Assembly: GCA_965660875.1 (NCBI GenBank)
Contig: CBFIBQ010000003.1
Location: 124,001 to 188,000, forward strand
DNA: 64,000 nt
From: UBA6770 sp965660875
GTDB taxonomy: Bacteria > Bacteroidota > Bacteroidia > Flavobacteriales_G > Salibacteraceae
Direction: 5' to 3'
The notes under the pieces are model-generated. The model made no database searches. It saw only the letters and a program-made list of their open reading frames with translations, and was not told the DNA's origin. Every line of letters begins with the position of its first letter. Position 1 is the stretch's first letter. Shown in pieces: positions 26,081 to 35,978 of this stretch. The translations under genes and the position numbers were made by a program.

Positions 26081-26110
26081 TTTGTGAACAACTGAATATT
26101 TCTATATTTG
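26081..26110 (+). promoter_or_regulatory. Promoter of the large surface protein pair
   Basis: TTTG (26081-26084), an 18-base spacer and TATATTTG (26103-26110) fit the Bacteroidota promoter pattern. The ATG follows 43 bases after the -7 element, leaving a leader of about 40 bases. Confidence 0.75.
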
Positions 26111-26153
26111 GTGATTGAATTAACATTTAATAGTTAAAAAAGAATTAAAGCAT

Positions 26154-29100
26154 ATGAAAAAAAATTACTTAGAAGTCAGAAAGCTTGTTGTTACTTTTTC
26201 AATGGTTGTTGCTTTAACCATTGGAAGTTTGTTTACACAAGCACAAACAAATATAGCACCTCTTGCTACGGCAACTGCTTCATACGTATCTGCAACTTTA
26301 GGACCGAACAGATTAAATGATTTAAGTTTTGGAACCTGTGGTTCTCAGGAATGTTGGATTTCGACTGGTACGCCACCGTCAACAGTTCCAGGAACTGACT
26401 GGATTCAGTTTGACTGGAATCAAACAGTTCAATTTGATGAAATGATTATTCATCATGGTCAAATAACAGGACGATTTATGAATGGGTTCACACTTCAAGT
26501 ATGGAATGGTGGTAGTTGGCAAACTGTTGCACAAATATCTAACTTAACGTTGCAGTGTGTAAATTCAGTTACTCTACCGCGTATTAGAGCTCAAAGAATT
26601 AGAATGACGGCGTTTACGGTAGATCCGATTGGACAGCAATCTAATATTAATTTTACAGAAATCGAAATTATTGAGGCTCCTGAATATCATAATGAAGCTG
26701 GTATTGCAGGGTTAACTAACCCGTCAACTCCTGTTTGCGCTGCTCTTTCTGATACGATTGACGTAGTTGTAGGTAACTATGCTATTAAACCTATGGATAG
26801 CGTACTTGTTGATTGGACACTTAATGGCGTTCCTATGGACTCTATTCAATTTAAAACTAGACTTTTACCATCTCAAACTGGTAACCTTAGAATTATCTCA
26901 CCTACTGTTTTATCTTTTGGAGATACGCTAAAAATTTGGACTAGCATGCCTAATGGGATTAATGACAGTTTAACAGATAATGACACCTTAACCTATATCT
27001 TGGTCGATGGGTTATCAGGCACTTATACTGTAGGTGGATCCTCTGCAGATTTTTCAACTATTGACTCTGCTATTATGAAGGTTAATAGACACGGTATTTG
27101 TGACAATGTAACTTTCATGCTTAATGACGGATCTCACGTACCAACAGTTTATTTAAAAGAATTTTATCGATCTAACCCTAATGGCGTTTTAACATTTACT
27201 TCTACGTCAAATGACCGTTCATTAGCTTTCATTACAGATACTTCTACTGGTAACGCCAATAACTTTACATTGAATTTTGACCGTGCTGGTGGAATTACTT
27301 TCAAAGAGTTAACTATTTCGAATGGTTCTCCAGGAACGTATTCTGGAGTAATTAGATTTTTAGATGGCTCCAACAAAATTTCTTTTGAAGATTGTGATAT
27401 CTACAATAATTATAATGGCTCTAGTCAAAACGGCGTGCTAATTTCAGGTCAATCTGGTAATATTTCTGATATCAATATTTCTAGTTGTAACTTAACGAAT
27501 GGTTCATTTGCTGTTTTATTTGAAGGTGACCCTATGGGAGTTAGTCATGACGGTCTCGACATTAATGAATCAAAGTTTCAAGATCAAACAGTCTCTGCGA
27601 TAGATTTAAGTTATACTAATAACATTGAAATAATCGATAACGAAATCTCCTCAAACTCTCCTTTATCTGGGTCAACTGCCATTCAGTCAATGGTTTCAGA
27701 AGGTGATTTTGAGATAGCATATAACAAAATATTAGGTTCAGCTAACTGGCCTCTTGTGGGAATAGAAATTACTGAAGCAGCAGGAACTCAGAGCAACATA
27801 CATTTGATGTATAATAACATAATTAGTTTAGGTGATACATCTTCAACCAATGACTTCATTGGACTCTCATTAAACACAAGTTATTTTTGGTCAATCATTC
27901 ATAACACTATGGTAGTTAATGGAAAAAGTGTTGATTCCAGAGTTATTGAAGTTGTAGATGGAACTGCGAATGACATTTATAACAATATAGCTGCAAACTT
28001 TGGTAGTGGAACGACTGTTGAATATGACGGAAATGGTTCTGTGTTTAACAGTGATGGTAACTGCCTTTATACAATGGGGACCACTTTTGCAAAAAATTTA
28101 GGTTCGTCGTCTTTCGATCTGCAATCTTGGTTATCCAATACAGGTTTTGATAAAATAAGTTCAGTGTCCGATGACCCTCTATTTTATGATCGATTTGCAG
28201 GTAACTTTAAACTTTGTAGCCCCGTTCTTGATGATGCAGGAGTTAAAGTAAACTTATCTGTAGACTATGAAGGAAATGGACGAAATGTTGAAAGTCCAGA
28301 CCCTGGAGCTTTTGAGTATTCTTCTCCTGCAGCTTATAGTGTTGCAGATCAAGCAATATGTTTAGGTGACTCAGCAAAAATCTCGGTAGTTACAGCTATA
28401 AATGACATAATAATTTGGAACGGCACTGATACTTCGAATTCTTGGGGATCTGATGTTGCTGGTATGTATACTTCAGAAATTATTGGAGAATGTGGAAATT
28501 CTACCGATACGTTTATGGTTGTTATCAATGATTATGTTGAATTAAAAAATGACACTAATATTTGTGCTGGATTAACATACAATCTATCTGCAAATGTTTC
28601 CAATGCTCAATATATGTGGAATACAGGTGCCACAGGTCAGAGCATAAGCGTCAACAGTCCTGGGCAATACTATGTAGAAGTAATAGATAGTAGTGGTTGT
28701 AACTCAATTGACACAATTGAAGTCACCTACTCAAGAGCAGTAGAATTGCGTGGTGATGTAACCATCTGTGCAGATACCAATGTTGAGTTAGATCCAGGTA
28801 CTCCTGGAGGAACATATATGTGGAGTAATGGGTCAACTGCAAGCAAATTGTTTGTAGATTCAAGCTCTGTCTACTGGGTTGAGTATACAGATAAATTTAA
28901 CTGTACAAGTAGAGACACAACTCGTGTTACTGTTAATCCATTACCATTTGCCTCTTTTACTCAAAGTAAGTTTTCTCAATCCAATTGGGAGTTTATTGCT
29001 GATGACACAACAGGAGTATCCTATGAGTGGTCTTTTGGAGACGGTAAAATTGATACAGGAAGAATATGGAAAACAGTAAACATTTATGATACTAATGGAG

Positions 29101-29462
29101 TTTACACTGTTACATTAACTGTTCATTCAAATAGTTGCGGTAGCGCAAATAGTACCAAGGAAATACCAGTAGAAACAGTAAGCGTCTCTGAAGTAGCAGT
29201 AAATAGAAACATTAATATTTATCCAAACCCAACTACTGGAATCATTAATATTAGTTACGACGAGTCTACTTTTAACTCCTCAAATATTAATGTTAGAATA
29301 ATTGATTTACAGGGCAAAACAGTTTTACAAGAACCTTTAAATCCAATTAATGGATTGACATCACTCAATTTAGAAGATAATGATATAAACCCGGGTTTAT
29401 ATCACATCTTAATAACAGAAGAAAAAGAGTTAATTCACATTGGCAAAATCAATCTACATTAA
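26154..29462 (+). CDS. Large type IX secretion cargo protein with discoidin-like and PKD domains
   Basis: 1102 residues. Signal peptide about 1-31 (ends in FTQAQ), then an F5/8 type C (discoidin) region (about 32-180), a repeated Bacteroidota module (PMDSVLVDWTLNGVPMDS ... IWTSMPNGIND), a right-handed beta-helix-like region (about 300-700), Ig-like repeats with DTNIC motifs, a PKD domain (YEWSFGDGKIDTG) and a C-terminal sorting domain (NINIYPNPTTGIINISYDE). The ending marks it for type IX secretion and surface attachment or release. Discoidin and beta-helix parts suggest sugar binding or adhesion, but no catalytic residues are recognisable. Confidence 0.85.
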   Translation: MKKNYLEVRKLVVTFSMVVALTIGSLFTQAQTNIAPLATATASYVSATLGPNRLNDLSFGTCGSQECWISTGTPPSTVPGTDWIQFDWNQTVQFDEMIIHHGQITGRFMNGFTLQVWNGGSWQTVAQISNLTLQCVNSVTLPRIRAQRIRMTAFTVDPIGQQSNINFTEIEIIEAPEYHNEAGIAGLTNPSTPVCAALSDTIDVVVGNYAIKPMDSVLVDWTLNGVPMDSIQFKTRLLPSQTGNLRIISPTVLSFGDTLKIWTSMPNGINDSLTDNDTLTYILVDGLSGTYTVGGSSADFSTIDSAIMKVNRHGICDNVTFMLNDGSHVPTVYLKEFYRSNPNGVLTFTSTSNDRSLAFITDTSTGNANNFTLNFDRAGGITFKELTISNGSPGTYSGVIRFLDGSNKISFEDCDIYNNYNGSSQNGVLISGQSGNISDINISSCNLTNGSFAVLFEGDPMGVSHDGLDINESKFQDQTVSAIDLSYTNNIEIIDNEISSNSPLSGSTAIQSMVSEGDFEIAYNKILGSANWPLVGIEITEAAGTQSNIHLMYNNIISLGDTSSTNDFIGLSLNTSYFWSIIHNTMVVNGKSVDSRVIEVVDGTANDIYNNIAANFGSGTTVEYDGNGSVFNSDGNCLYTMGTTFAKNLGSSSFDLQSWLSNTGFDKISSVSDDPLFYDRFAGNFKLCSPVLDDAGVKVNLSVDYEGNGRNVESPDPGAFEYSSPAAYSVADQAICLGDSAKISVVTAINDIIIWNGTDTSNSWGSDVAGMYTSEIIGECGNSTDTFMVVINDYVELKNDTNICAGLTYNLSANVSNAQYMWNTGATGQSISVNSPGQYYVEVIDSSGCNSIDTIEVTYSRAVELRGDVTICADTNVELDPGTPGGTYMWSNGSTASKLFVDSSSVYWVEYTDKFNCTSRDTTRVTVNPLPFASFTQSKFSQSNWEFIADDTTGVSYEWSFGDGKIDTGRIWKTVNIYDTNGVYTVTLTVHSNSCGSANSTKEIPVETVSVSEVAVNRNINIYPNPTTGIINISYDESTFNSSNINVRIIDLQGKTVLQEPLNPINGLTSLNLEDNDINPGLYHILITEEKELIHIGKINLH

Positions 29463-29483
29463 TAAAAAAATAAATAAATAATT

Positions 29484-32400
29484 ATGAAAAAAATCATACT
29501 TAATACTTTGTTTCTTTTCCTCACGATAGGAATTAGTGCACAAACAAAAACGGTTTCTACATTTCCTCCACTTCTTGATAATAACGGAGCATCTGCAATT
29601 AGCTTTAACCTTAGTGCTGGTAGCTCAGATATTATTATTAAAGATATTGGTTGTTTGTTTAATAGTGGCACTCAAAATGTGCAGATTTGGTATAAAACAA
29701 CTCCAATTAATTATACAGCCGCTGGTTGGTCTGTTAATTCTAGCCCAGGTTGGATGCAGTTAGGAGGGTCTTACTCAGTAACAGGAAATAATACAACGCC
29801 TGTAAGTATTGCTATGGCAAGTGGTGGTTTGAATTTCACTATTCCAGCGAACACTACCTATGGAATAGTTATTTTAGGTGGAATGAGCTATATGACGTAT
29901 AGTGCTTCTTCTCCAAGTATATTTACAAATAATAATGAGTGTACAATAACTGTTGGTCCTAATATTGGATATGGTGGTTCTCAAACATCAATGTCAAATC
30001 ACCCAAGAAGCTTTCTTGGCTATGTTGATTACGAATTAGGGACAAAAAACAATTCCGCTCAGGTAGGTGAGATTTCTGCACCTACAAGCCCTATTTGCTC
30101 TGGTTTTTATCAAAATCTTACAGTGAAATATTGTAATAATGGTAAACTTCCGTTAGATAGTGTTCAGATGGGAGGTATTTTACGGACATCTGCAGGTGGA
30201 ATAAGATTACCACCAATTCCAATTCCTAACATGACTTTACGTGGTGGTGTTGCTCCTGGTCAATGCTCGAATTCGTTTAATTTATTTACACACTCACCTG
30301 GTTTTAAACCTAACGATACCATTTTTATTTGGACTGCCATGCCTAATGGGGTTCCAAGTACTAATCAACAAAGCGAGAGCGATACGATTATGTATGTTAT
30401 TAAAACATCTGTAAATAAAAAGTATTGGACTGTTGGGGATACCAGTGTTGGAACTTTTGATTTTCCAAGGTTAGATTATGCATTCCACTATTTTGATTCT
30501 ATTGGAGGTATTTGTGATTCACTTATCATCGACATTGATACATCACATGATAAATTTGCTACTAGTATGCAATTTGAGTTTCCTGAGATCACTGGAAGTA
30601 CAGTAAATACGCCAATCATATTAAGAGGAATGAAAAGCAATCCTTATAATGTGACATTAAGGTTTGATTCGAATGATGTTGATAATAATTACATCTTAAA
30701 GATGGCAAATGCACATCACGTATATGTAGAAGATATTAATTTCAATGCAGTAGATGTTCATACAACTGACCATTCCTTCAATATTAGCCTTGAAGATGGT
30801 AGTAGCTTTATCCATTTCAGTAACTGTAACTTCAGATCAGACTATAGTAATGATGTATCGGATAATTCACTTATCGCTGGCATCAATACAGGTGATAACA
30901 TATCGTTTGATAACTGCTCTTTCACTGGTGGATCAGACGCTATAAACATTTCTGGTGGAAATGGGCATAAAATTGAAAATTCGACATTTTCAAATCAATT
31001 CTTAGCAGGCGTTCACCTTACCCAATCTGGGAATGTGGCAGTTATAAACAACGAATTTGCATCTGTAGCTCCTAATGTATATGCCGGAGCATCTTATAAT
31101 CAATTGGGTATAGCTATTTATCTTTCTGATGTAAGGAGCTCTATTGATGTTGAATACAATGTTGTAAATGTTAGTAACAGTCAGTGGCCGAGTAAAGGAA
31201 TTTTAATTGAAAATTATAACCGAGCATTAGGCACTAGTTCTATAACTAATAACTCAATTAACGTTGGACAACCTTGGAGTGGAAATGAATTCACTGGTAT
31301 TCTTGCGGATAATGCAAACTTTTTAGAGATATACTTTAATAGTATCGTTGTAAATGGAAACAACACCGATAATAGTTGTATTGGTTTTGAAAACTCAAAC
31401 CGTAATACACTTATGAATAACATTTTTGAAATTCAAGTAGCAGGTAATGCTGTATTTCAAAGTGGAATTGGTTCAGTTGTAAATGCCGACTACAATAATT
31501 ACTATACTCCTAATACTGGAAACTCATTAGTTACTATTGATGGTTCTGGCGGTGGCACATACACTTCACTTGCTACTCTTCAAAATGCAACTGGTCTAGA
31601 GACTAACTCATATAATGTTAACCCATTTTTCTATGATGTAAGCAACAATAACTTACATGCTTGTAACCCAGTTCTTTCAAAAGGTGCTCAGCCAATTTCT
31701 GGAGTTACTGTTGATTTTGATGATGATGTTCGTTCATCAACTCCAAGTATAGGAGCTGATGAATTTACACCTATTTCCGAGGTTAAGTTAGTGGATGATT
31801 ATGGTCTTTGCCCGGGAACATCAACTACAGTGACTGCTGGTGGTGGGAACTTTGGTGAAACAGCAGTATGGAGAAACGCTTCAAATGGTATTATATTGGA
31901 TACAAACTATGCATTAATTGTAACTATGCCGGGCACTTATGAAGTAACTTTCTTTAACGCTTGTGGAGTCGTAGTTGATACTGTAGAAATTATAAATCCT
32001 GAAGCTGTTGCTTTACCAAATGATACGAATATGTGCTTCGGTACTACTTTAATGGTGGATGCTTCTATAACTGATGGAACCAATTACACTTGGAATACAA
32101 CAGACTCATCTGCTATGGTGAATTTAACTTCACAAGCAACTTACTCTGTTACTGCAACAGACATTTGGGGTTGTGTTTCTGCAGATACTTTTGACGTAAC
32201 ATATTCACCTATTGCAGATTTTGGTATTGATAGTATTATTGTATGCGAAGGTGCAGATCAATCGGTAAGTAGCAATGTAGATGGAACTATCGGAGCTACT
32301 TTTACATGGTCTGGCTACTCGAGTGGTGCCACAAATCAAGACCCAGGTGCTACTGTAGCGGATTTCGAATTACCCTCGAAACGAGCTTATGTTAAAGTTG

Positions 32401-32957
32401 AAGTAAATCATCTGGGTTGTATCTCTGAAGATAGCGTGTTGTATAAAGTTTTAGGTCGTCCTGTTATTGATATTTCTGATACAACAAACGGCTTGTTATT
32501 TACAGTATTGACTAATAATTCACCAGGATCGACCCATTCTTGGGACTTTGGTGACGGAAATACTTCTAACTTTAGAAAGCCCAAACACATCTATGCTGCT
32601 GATGGAATTTACACAGTAAACTACACGAATAGTAACATATGTCGTTCTAAAGACACTACGTATGAGGTTAATGTAAAAACATTAAGCTTAACTGAGAACA
32701 ATTCTGGCGCTAGATTATCACTTTATCCAAATCCAAATAATGGACAGTTTAATCTTGATTTTACAGGACTAAGTGCGAAAACAGTATTAGTATCTGTTAC
32801 TGACGTTAACGGAAGGGTTATCCTTAACAGAAACATTGGTGCTATCAATGGCAGTGCCAACGAGCAAATTAAGCTAGACAATATTGCGACTGGATATTAC
32901 AATGTGAATATTGTAATTGATGGAAAAGGGTACCATGAAAGGTTTATTGTAAAATAA
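29484..32957 (+). CDS. Large type IX secretion cargo protein, tandem relative of the preceding gene
   Basis: 1157 residues with signal peptide (about 1-19, ending SAQ), a unique N-terminal domain of about 170 residues in place of the discoidin domain, then the same module as its neighbour (LPLDSVQMGGILRT ... IWTAMPNGVPS), a beta-helix-like stretch, Ig-like repeats, PKD (HSWDFGDGNTSNFRKPKHIY) and a type A sorting domain (LSLYPNPNNGQFNLDFTG). It begins 21 bases after the first gene and a strong terminator follows, so the two are one operon. Function is unknown; adhesion is inferred from architecture. Confidence 0.85.
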   Translation: MKKIILNTLFLFLTIGISAQTKTVSTFPPLLDNNGASAISFNLSAGSSDIIIKDIGCLFNSGTQNVQIWYKTTPINYTAAGWSVNSSPGWMQLGGSYSVTGNNTTPVSIAMASGGLNFTIPANTTYGIVILGGMSYMTYSASSPSIFTNNNECTITVGPNIGYGGSQTSMSNHPRSFLGYVDYELGTKNNSAQVGEISAPTSPICSGFYQNLTVKYCNNGKLPLDSVQMGGILRTSAGGIRLPPIPIPNMTLRGGVAPGQCSNSFNLFTHSPGFKPNDTIFIWTAMPNGVPSTNQQSESDTIMYVIKTSVNKKYWTVGDTSVGTFDFPRLDYAFHYFDSIGGICDSLIIDIDTSHDKFATSMQFEFPEITGSTVNTPIILRGMKSNPYNVTLRFDSNDVDNNYILKMANAHHVYVEDINFNAVDVHTTDHSFNISLEDGSSFIHFSNCNFRSDYSNDVSDNSLIAGINTGDNISFDNCSFTGGSDAINISGGNGHKIENSTFSNQFLAGVHLTQSGNVAVINNEFASVAPNVYAGASYNQLGIAIYLSDVRSSIDVEYNVVNVSNSQWPSKGILIENYNRALGTSSITNNSINVGQPWSGNEFTGILADNANFLEIYFNSIVVNGNNTDNSCIGFENSNRNTLMNNIFEIQVAGNAVFQSGIGSVVNADYNNYYTPNTGNSLVTIDGSGGGTYTSLATLQNATGLETNSYNVNPFFYDVSNNNLHACNPVLSKGAQPISGVTVDFDDDVRSSTPSIGADEFTPISEVKLVDDYGLCPGTSTTVTAGGGNFGETAVWRNASNGIILDTNYALIVTMPGTYEVTFFNACGVVVDTVEIINPEAVALPNDTNMCFGTTLMVDASITDGTNYTWNTTDSSAMVNLTSQATYSVTATDIWGCVSADTFDVTYSPIADFGIDSIIVCEGADQSVSSNVDGTIGATFTWSGYSSGATNQDPGATVADFELPSKRAYVKVEVNHLGCISEDSVLYKVLGRPVIDISDTTNGLLFTVLTNNSPGSTHSWDFGDGNTSNFRKPKHIYAADGIYTVNYTNSNICRSKDTTYEVNVKTLSLTENNSGARLSLYPNPNNGQFNLDFTGLSAKTVLVSVTDVNGRVILNRNIGAINGSANEQIKLDNIATGYYNVNIVIDGKGYHERFIVK

Positions 32958-32975
32958 TCATAACCTTATTTTGAT

Positions 32976-33010
32976 AAAAAAGGGCTTGAGAATTCAAGCC
33001 CTTTTTTTTT
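32976..33010 (+). terminator. Rho-independent terminator after the surface protein pair
   Basis: GGGCTTGA pairs with TCAAGCCC around a GAAT loop, extended by A-T pairs on both sides and followed by nine T. The symmetric A and T runs could allow it to work in both directions. Confidence 0.9.
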
Positions 33011-33123
33011 GCTCAAAAAAATGATAGAAAGTATTTACTACCCAGACTTCCAACCTAGACTTTAAATATCATTGGAATCTATCAGATAAACTATTACCTA
33101 TTCAATTAGTGAATTAGTGGCAT

Positions 33124-33157
33124 TAAAAAAAGCAGTGGAGATAACTTCACTGCTTTA
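33124..33157 (-). terminator. Terminator of alaS
   Basis: On the minus strand AAAGCAGTGAAG pairs with CTCCACTGCTTT (one G-T pair) around TTAT and is followed by more T. It lies about 70 bases after the alaS stop. The rest of the 269-base gap to the surface protein gene holds no gene I can see. Confidence 0.8.
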
Positions 33158-33226
33158 TAATTGATTTGTAGCTATAGCTTTTAAGACCAACAAAAAGACC
33201 TTATAACATATTAAACCACGGGATTA

Positions 33227-35839
33227 TTAACCTTTTATCCATTCAATAAGCGATTGCTTAGAGTCATTAAATCCATCAAGGTTCTTACCTCCAGCAGTAG
33301 CATAAAATGCTTGTCCACCACCTCCACCTTGAATAATTGGTGAAATCCTTTTTATACCTTCATTAGCTTTTATTCCTTTCTCTTCTGCAAGAGACTCTGA
33401 AACCAACAAACTGAATATTATTTTAGGAGACTCTATTGAGGCTACTCCAATTACTATGGAATCGCATTCAGCCTTTAATTGAAATAAGATATCCTTAACA
33501 AATGCCGATTTTACTGTAGTTAATACAAACGCGTATTTAAGATCACCAACGGGAGTAAGTGTGTTCAGAATGGTTTGTTTTAACTCATTTGCTTTCTGCC
33601 TTTCAATCTCCTCCAGGCTTTGATTCAAATTTTCATTCTCTTTTAACAGTTCTGATATTTTTTTGATTGGTTGCTTAGTATGATTCAACATTTCCTTTAC
33701 TTCTTCTAATATCTTCTCCTGACTTGAGAAATAGTTCAATGCTACCTCTGAAGAGATTGCCTCTACCCTTCTTACTCCAGCCGCTACCGATGACTCTGAA
33801 ACAAGCTTAAATACTCTAATTTGGCTAGTATTCTTAACATGAGTTCCTCCACATAGTTCTAATGAATCACCAAAACCTATCATCCGGACATGTTCTCCGT
33901 ACTTTTCACCGAATAACATCATTGCTCCCGCCTCGTTCGCTTCTTCTATTGTAGCAGACCTATTCTCCTTCAAAGGCAAAGCTGACTCAATAAGATCGTT
34001 TACCTCATTTTCAATTTTTTCTAATTCTTCCGAAGTTACTTTTTGAAAATGTGAAAAATCAAAACGCAAATATTTAGGTGAAACTAAAGACCCTTTCTGC
34101 TCTACATGCTTTCCTAAAACATTTCTTAGTGCATGGTGTAATAAGTGAGTTGCAGTGTGATTTGCCTGAACCAGTTTTCGAGCTTTTTTGTCCACGACAC
34201 ACTCAATTGAGTCCTCGAAATTCAAATCAATTGAATCAACCGAAACTATAATCGTCTCGTTTTCTTTTTTAGTATCCGTTACCTTAATTTGCTTTTTATC
34301 TTGAATAATTAGACCTGTATCGCCCACTTGGCCTCCTCCTTCTGGATAAAAAGGAACAACATCCAATACTAATTGATACAGAGCTTTCCCCTTCTTATCA
34401 ATTTTACGGTATTTACATATTTTACTGGTAGACCTCAAATAATCGTAACCTACAAAAGCTTGAGTAAAATCAGGCACAATATTGACCCAGTCGTCCGTTT
34501 TTAATTCGTTTGACTGTCGAGACCTATTTTTTTGCTTTTCTAATTGAATATGAAATGCCTCCATATCTACTTGTATGTCATTTTCTGCCGCTATCAATTG
34601 CGTTAAATCAATAGGAAAGCCAAACGTATCATACAGTTCAAACGCAACTACTCCAGAAAGTTCTTTATTCGTTGCTAACTCTTTTTCTAACTTTACAATA
34701 CCTTTTGATAATGTTCTTAAAAAAGACTCCTCCTCCTCTCGAATCACAGAAGCTATCAACGATTCTTGAGCTTTAAGCTCCGGAAATTGAGCACCCATTT
34801 CTTTTAATAATACAGGAACTAATTCAAACAGAAAAGGTTTGTCTAAACCTAAAAAGCTATAACCATACCGCACTGCTCGACGCAATATTCTGCGTATAAC
34901 ATAGCCAGCACCATTGTTGGAAGGGAGCTGACCATCAGCTATGGAAAAAGCAACTGCACGCACGTGATCTGAGGCAACTCGAAACGCTATATCTTCTTTG
35001 GTATCCGTTGCCTTATAATCCAGTTTTGCTAAATTAGATAACTTACTAATTAATGGAGTAAACACATCTGTATCGTAATTGGAATTTTTCGCCTGCAATG
35101 CCATGGCAAGTCTTTCCAGACCCATACCAGTGTCCACATGCTTTTTCGGCAAGTTACTCAACTTGCCCTTTGAATCTCTATTGAACTGAATAAATACTAA
35201 GTTCCAAATTTCTACTACCTGAGGATGATCTTTATTAACCAACTCTCTTCCATTAATTTCTTCTCTGTTTTGTTCAGACCTTAAATCAATATGAATTTCA
35301 GATGAAGGACCACATGGACCCATCTCACCCATTTCCCAAAAATTATCCTTCTTATTACAACGTAAAATCCGCTGAGGGTCAACAAATTTCTTCCATATTT
35401 CCTCAGACTCAGTATCTGGATCGGTACCATCAATTGCATCCCCTTCAAAAACGGTAATGTACAGGCGGTCTTTATCGAGTTGATAAACTTCAGTTAGTAA
35501 TTCCCAGGCCCAAGTAATTGCTTCTTTTTTAAAATAATCACCAAAAGACCAGTTTCCGAGCATTTCAAACATGGTATGGTGATACGTATCGACGCCAACT
35601 TCTTCAAGGTCATTATGCTTTCCTGAAACACGTAAACATTTTTGCGAGTTAGCAACTCTAGCACTAGAGTGCAGACTATTTCCCAAAAAAACATCTTTGA
35701 ATTGGTTCATACCAGCGTTGGTAAACATTAGGGTAGGATCATTTTTGATAACCATTGGTGCAGAGGCTTCTATTTTATGTCCTTTTGACTCAAAATACTC
35801 TAAAAACGCAGTCCTGATATTATTAACACTCCAGTTCAT
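33227..35839 (-). CDS. alaS: Alanyl-tRNA synthetase
   Basis: An 870-residue class II synthetase. The catalytic domain is recognised by the N-terminal NNIRTAFLEYFESKGHKIEA, motif 1/2 region (DPTLMFTNAGMNQFKDVFLG) and motif 3 (DTGMGLERLAMALQ). The editing domain carries HTATHLLHHAL and CGGTH, the zinc-binding residues that clear mischarged Ser/Gly, and the C-terminal domain ends with the Gly-rich IQGGGGGQAFYATAGGKN. No anomaly seen. It is transcribed alone, divergently from the M23 peptidase gene. Confidence 0.97.
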   Translation of the reverse strand: MNWSVNNIRTAFLEYFESKGHKIEASAPMVIKNDPTLMFTNAGMNQFKDVFLGNSLHSSARVANSQKCLRVSGKHNDLEEVGVDTYHHTMFEMLGNWSFGDYFKKEAITWAWELLTEVYQLDKDRLYITVFEGDAIDGTDPDTESEEIWKKFVDPQRILRCNKKDNFWEMGEMGPCGPSSEIHIDLRSEQNREEINGRELVNKDHPQVVEIWNLVFIQFNRDSKGKLSNLPKKHVDTGMGLERLAMALQAKNSNYDTDVFTPLISKLSNLAKLDYKATDTKEDIAFRVASDHVRAVAFSIADGQLPSNNGAGYVIRRILRRAVRYGYSFLGLDKPFLFELVPVLLKEMGAQFPELKAQESLIASVIREEEESFLRTLSKGIVKLEKELATNKELSGVVAFELYDTFGFPIDLTQLIAAENDIQVDMEAFHIQLEKQKNRSRQSNELKTDDWVNIVPDFTQAFVGYDYLRSTSKICKYRKIDKKGKALYQLVLDVVPFYPEGGGQVGDTGLIIQDKKQIKVTDTKKENETIIVSVDSIDLNFEDSIECVVDKKARKLVQANHTATHLLHHALRNVLGKHVEQKGSLVSPKYLRFDFSHFQKVTSEELEKIENEVNDLIESALPLKENRSATIEEANEAGAMMLFGEKYGEHVRMIGFGDSLELCGGTHVKNTSQIRVFKLVSESSVAAGVRRVEAISSEVALNYFSSQEKILEEVKEMLNHTKQPIKKISELLKENENLNQSLEEIERQKANELKQTILNTLTPVGDLKYAFVLTTVKSAFVKDILFQLKAECDSIVIGVASIESPKIIFSLLVSESLAEEKGIKANEGIKRISPIIQGGGGGQAFYATAGGKNLDGFNDSKQSLIEWIKG

Positions 35840-35918
35840 AACTCCCTAAAATTACTTTTACAATACTCCATATTTACTGCATTTTCAATACAAAAATTTC
35901 TGAAAATACAATCTCGTG

Positions 35919-35926
35919 CAAATTTA
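35919..35926 (-). promoter_or_regulatory. -7 element of alaS
   Basis: The minus strand reads TAAATTTG, an exact TAnnTTTG match, about 80 bases before the alaS ATG; a TTG lies 23 bases upstream of it (35952-35950), slightly further than ideal. Confidence 0.5.
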
Positions 35927-35937
35927 TGTTTATTCAA

Positions 35938-35945
35938 TAACTTTG
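35938..35945 (+). promoter_or_regulatory. -7 element of the M23 peptidase gene
   Basis: TAACTTTG matches TAnnTTTG. It lies downstream of the longest possible start of the peptidase frame (35916) and 33 bases before the ATG at 35979, which supports the later start. It nearly abuts the alaS -7 element on the other strand. Confidence 0.55.
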
Positions 35946-35978
35946 TACTCAACTAATGCATCAGCACTGGAACTATTT

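Noticed and set aside
26071..26083. Long T run upstream of the first surface protein as terminator
   Set aside because: No stem precedes it; it forms part of the spacer and -33 region of a promoter.
26154..32957. Polysaccharide utilisation locus
   Set aside because: No SusC/SusD pair, glycosidase or regulator is nearby; the proteins show only binding-type domains.
35916..35978. N-terminal extension of the M23 peptidase
   Set aside because: The stretch contains a -7 element and is unlike the family N-terminus; the ATG at 35979 fits better.
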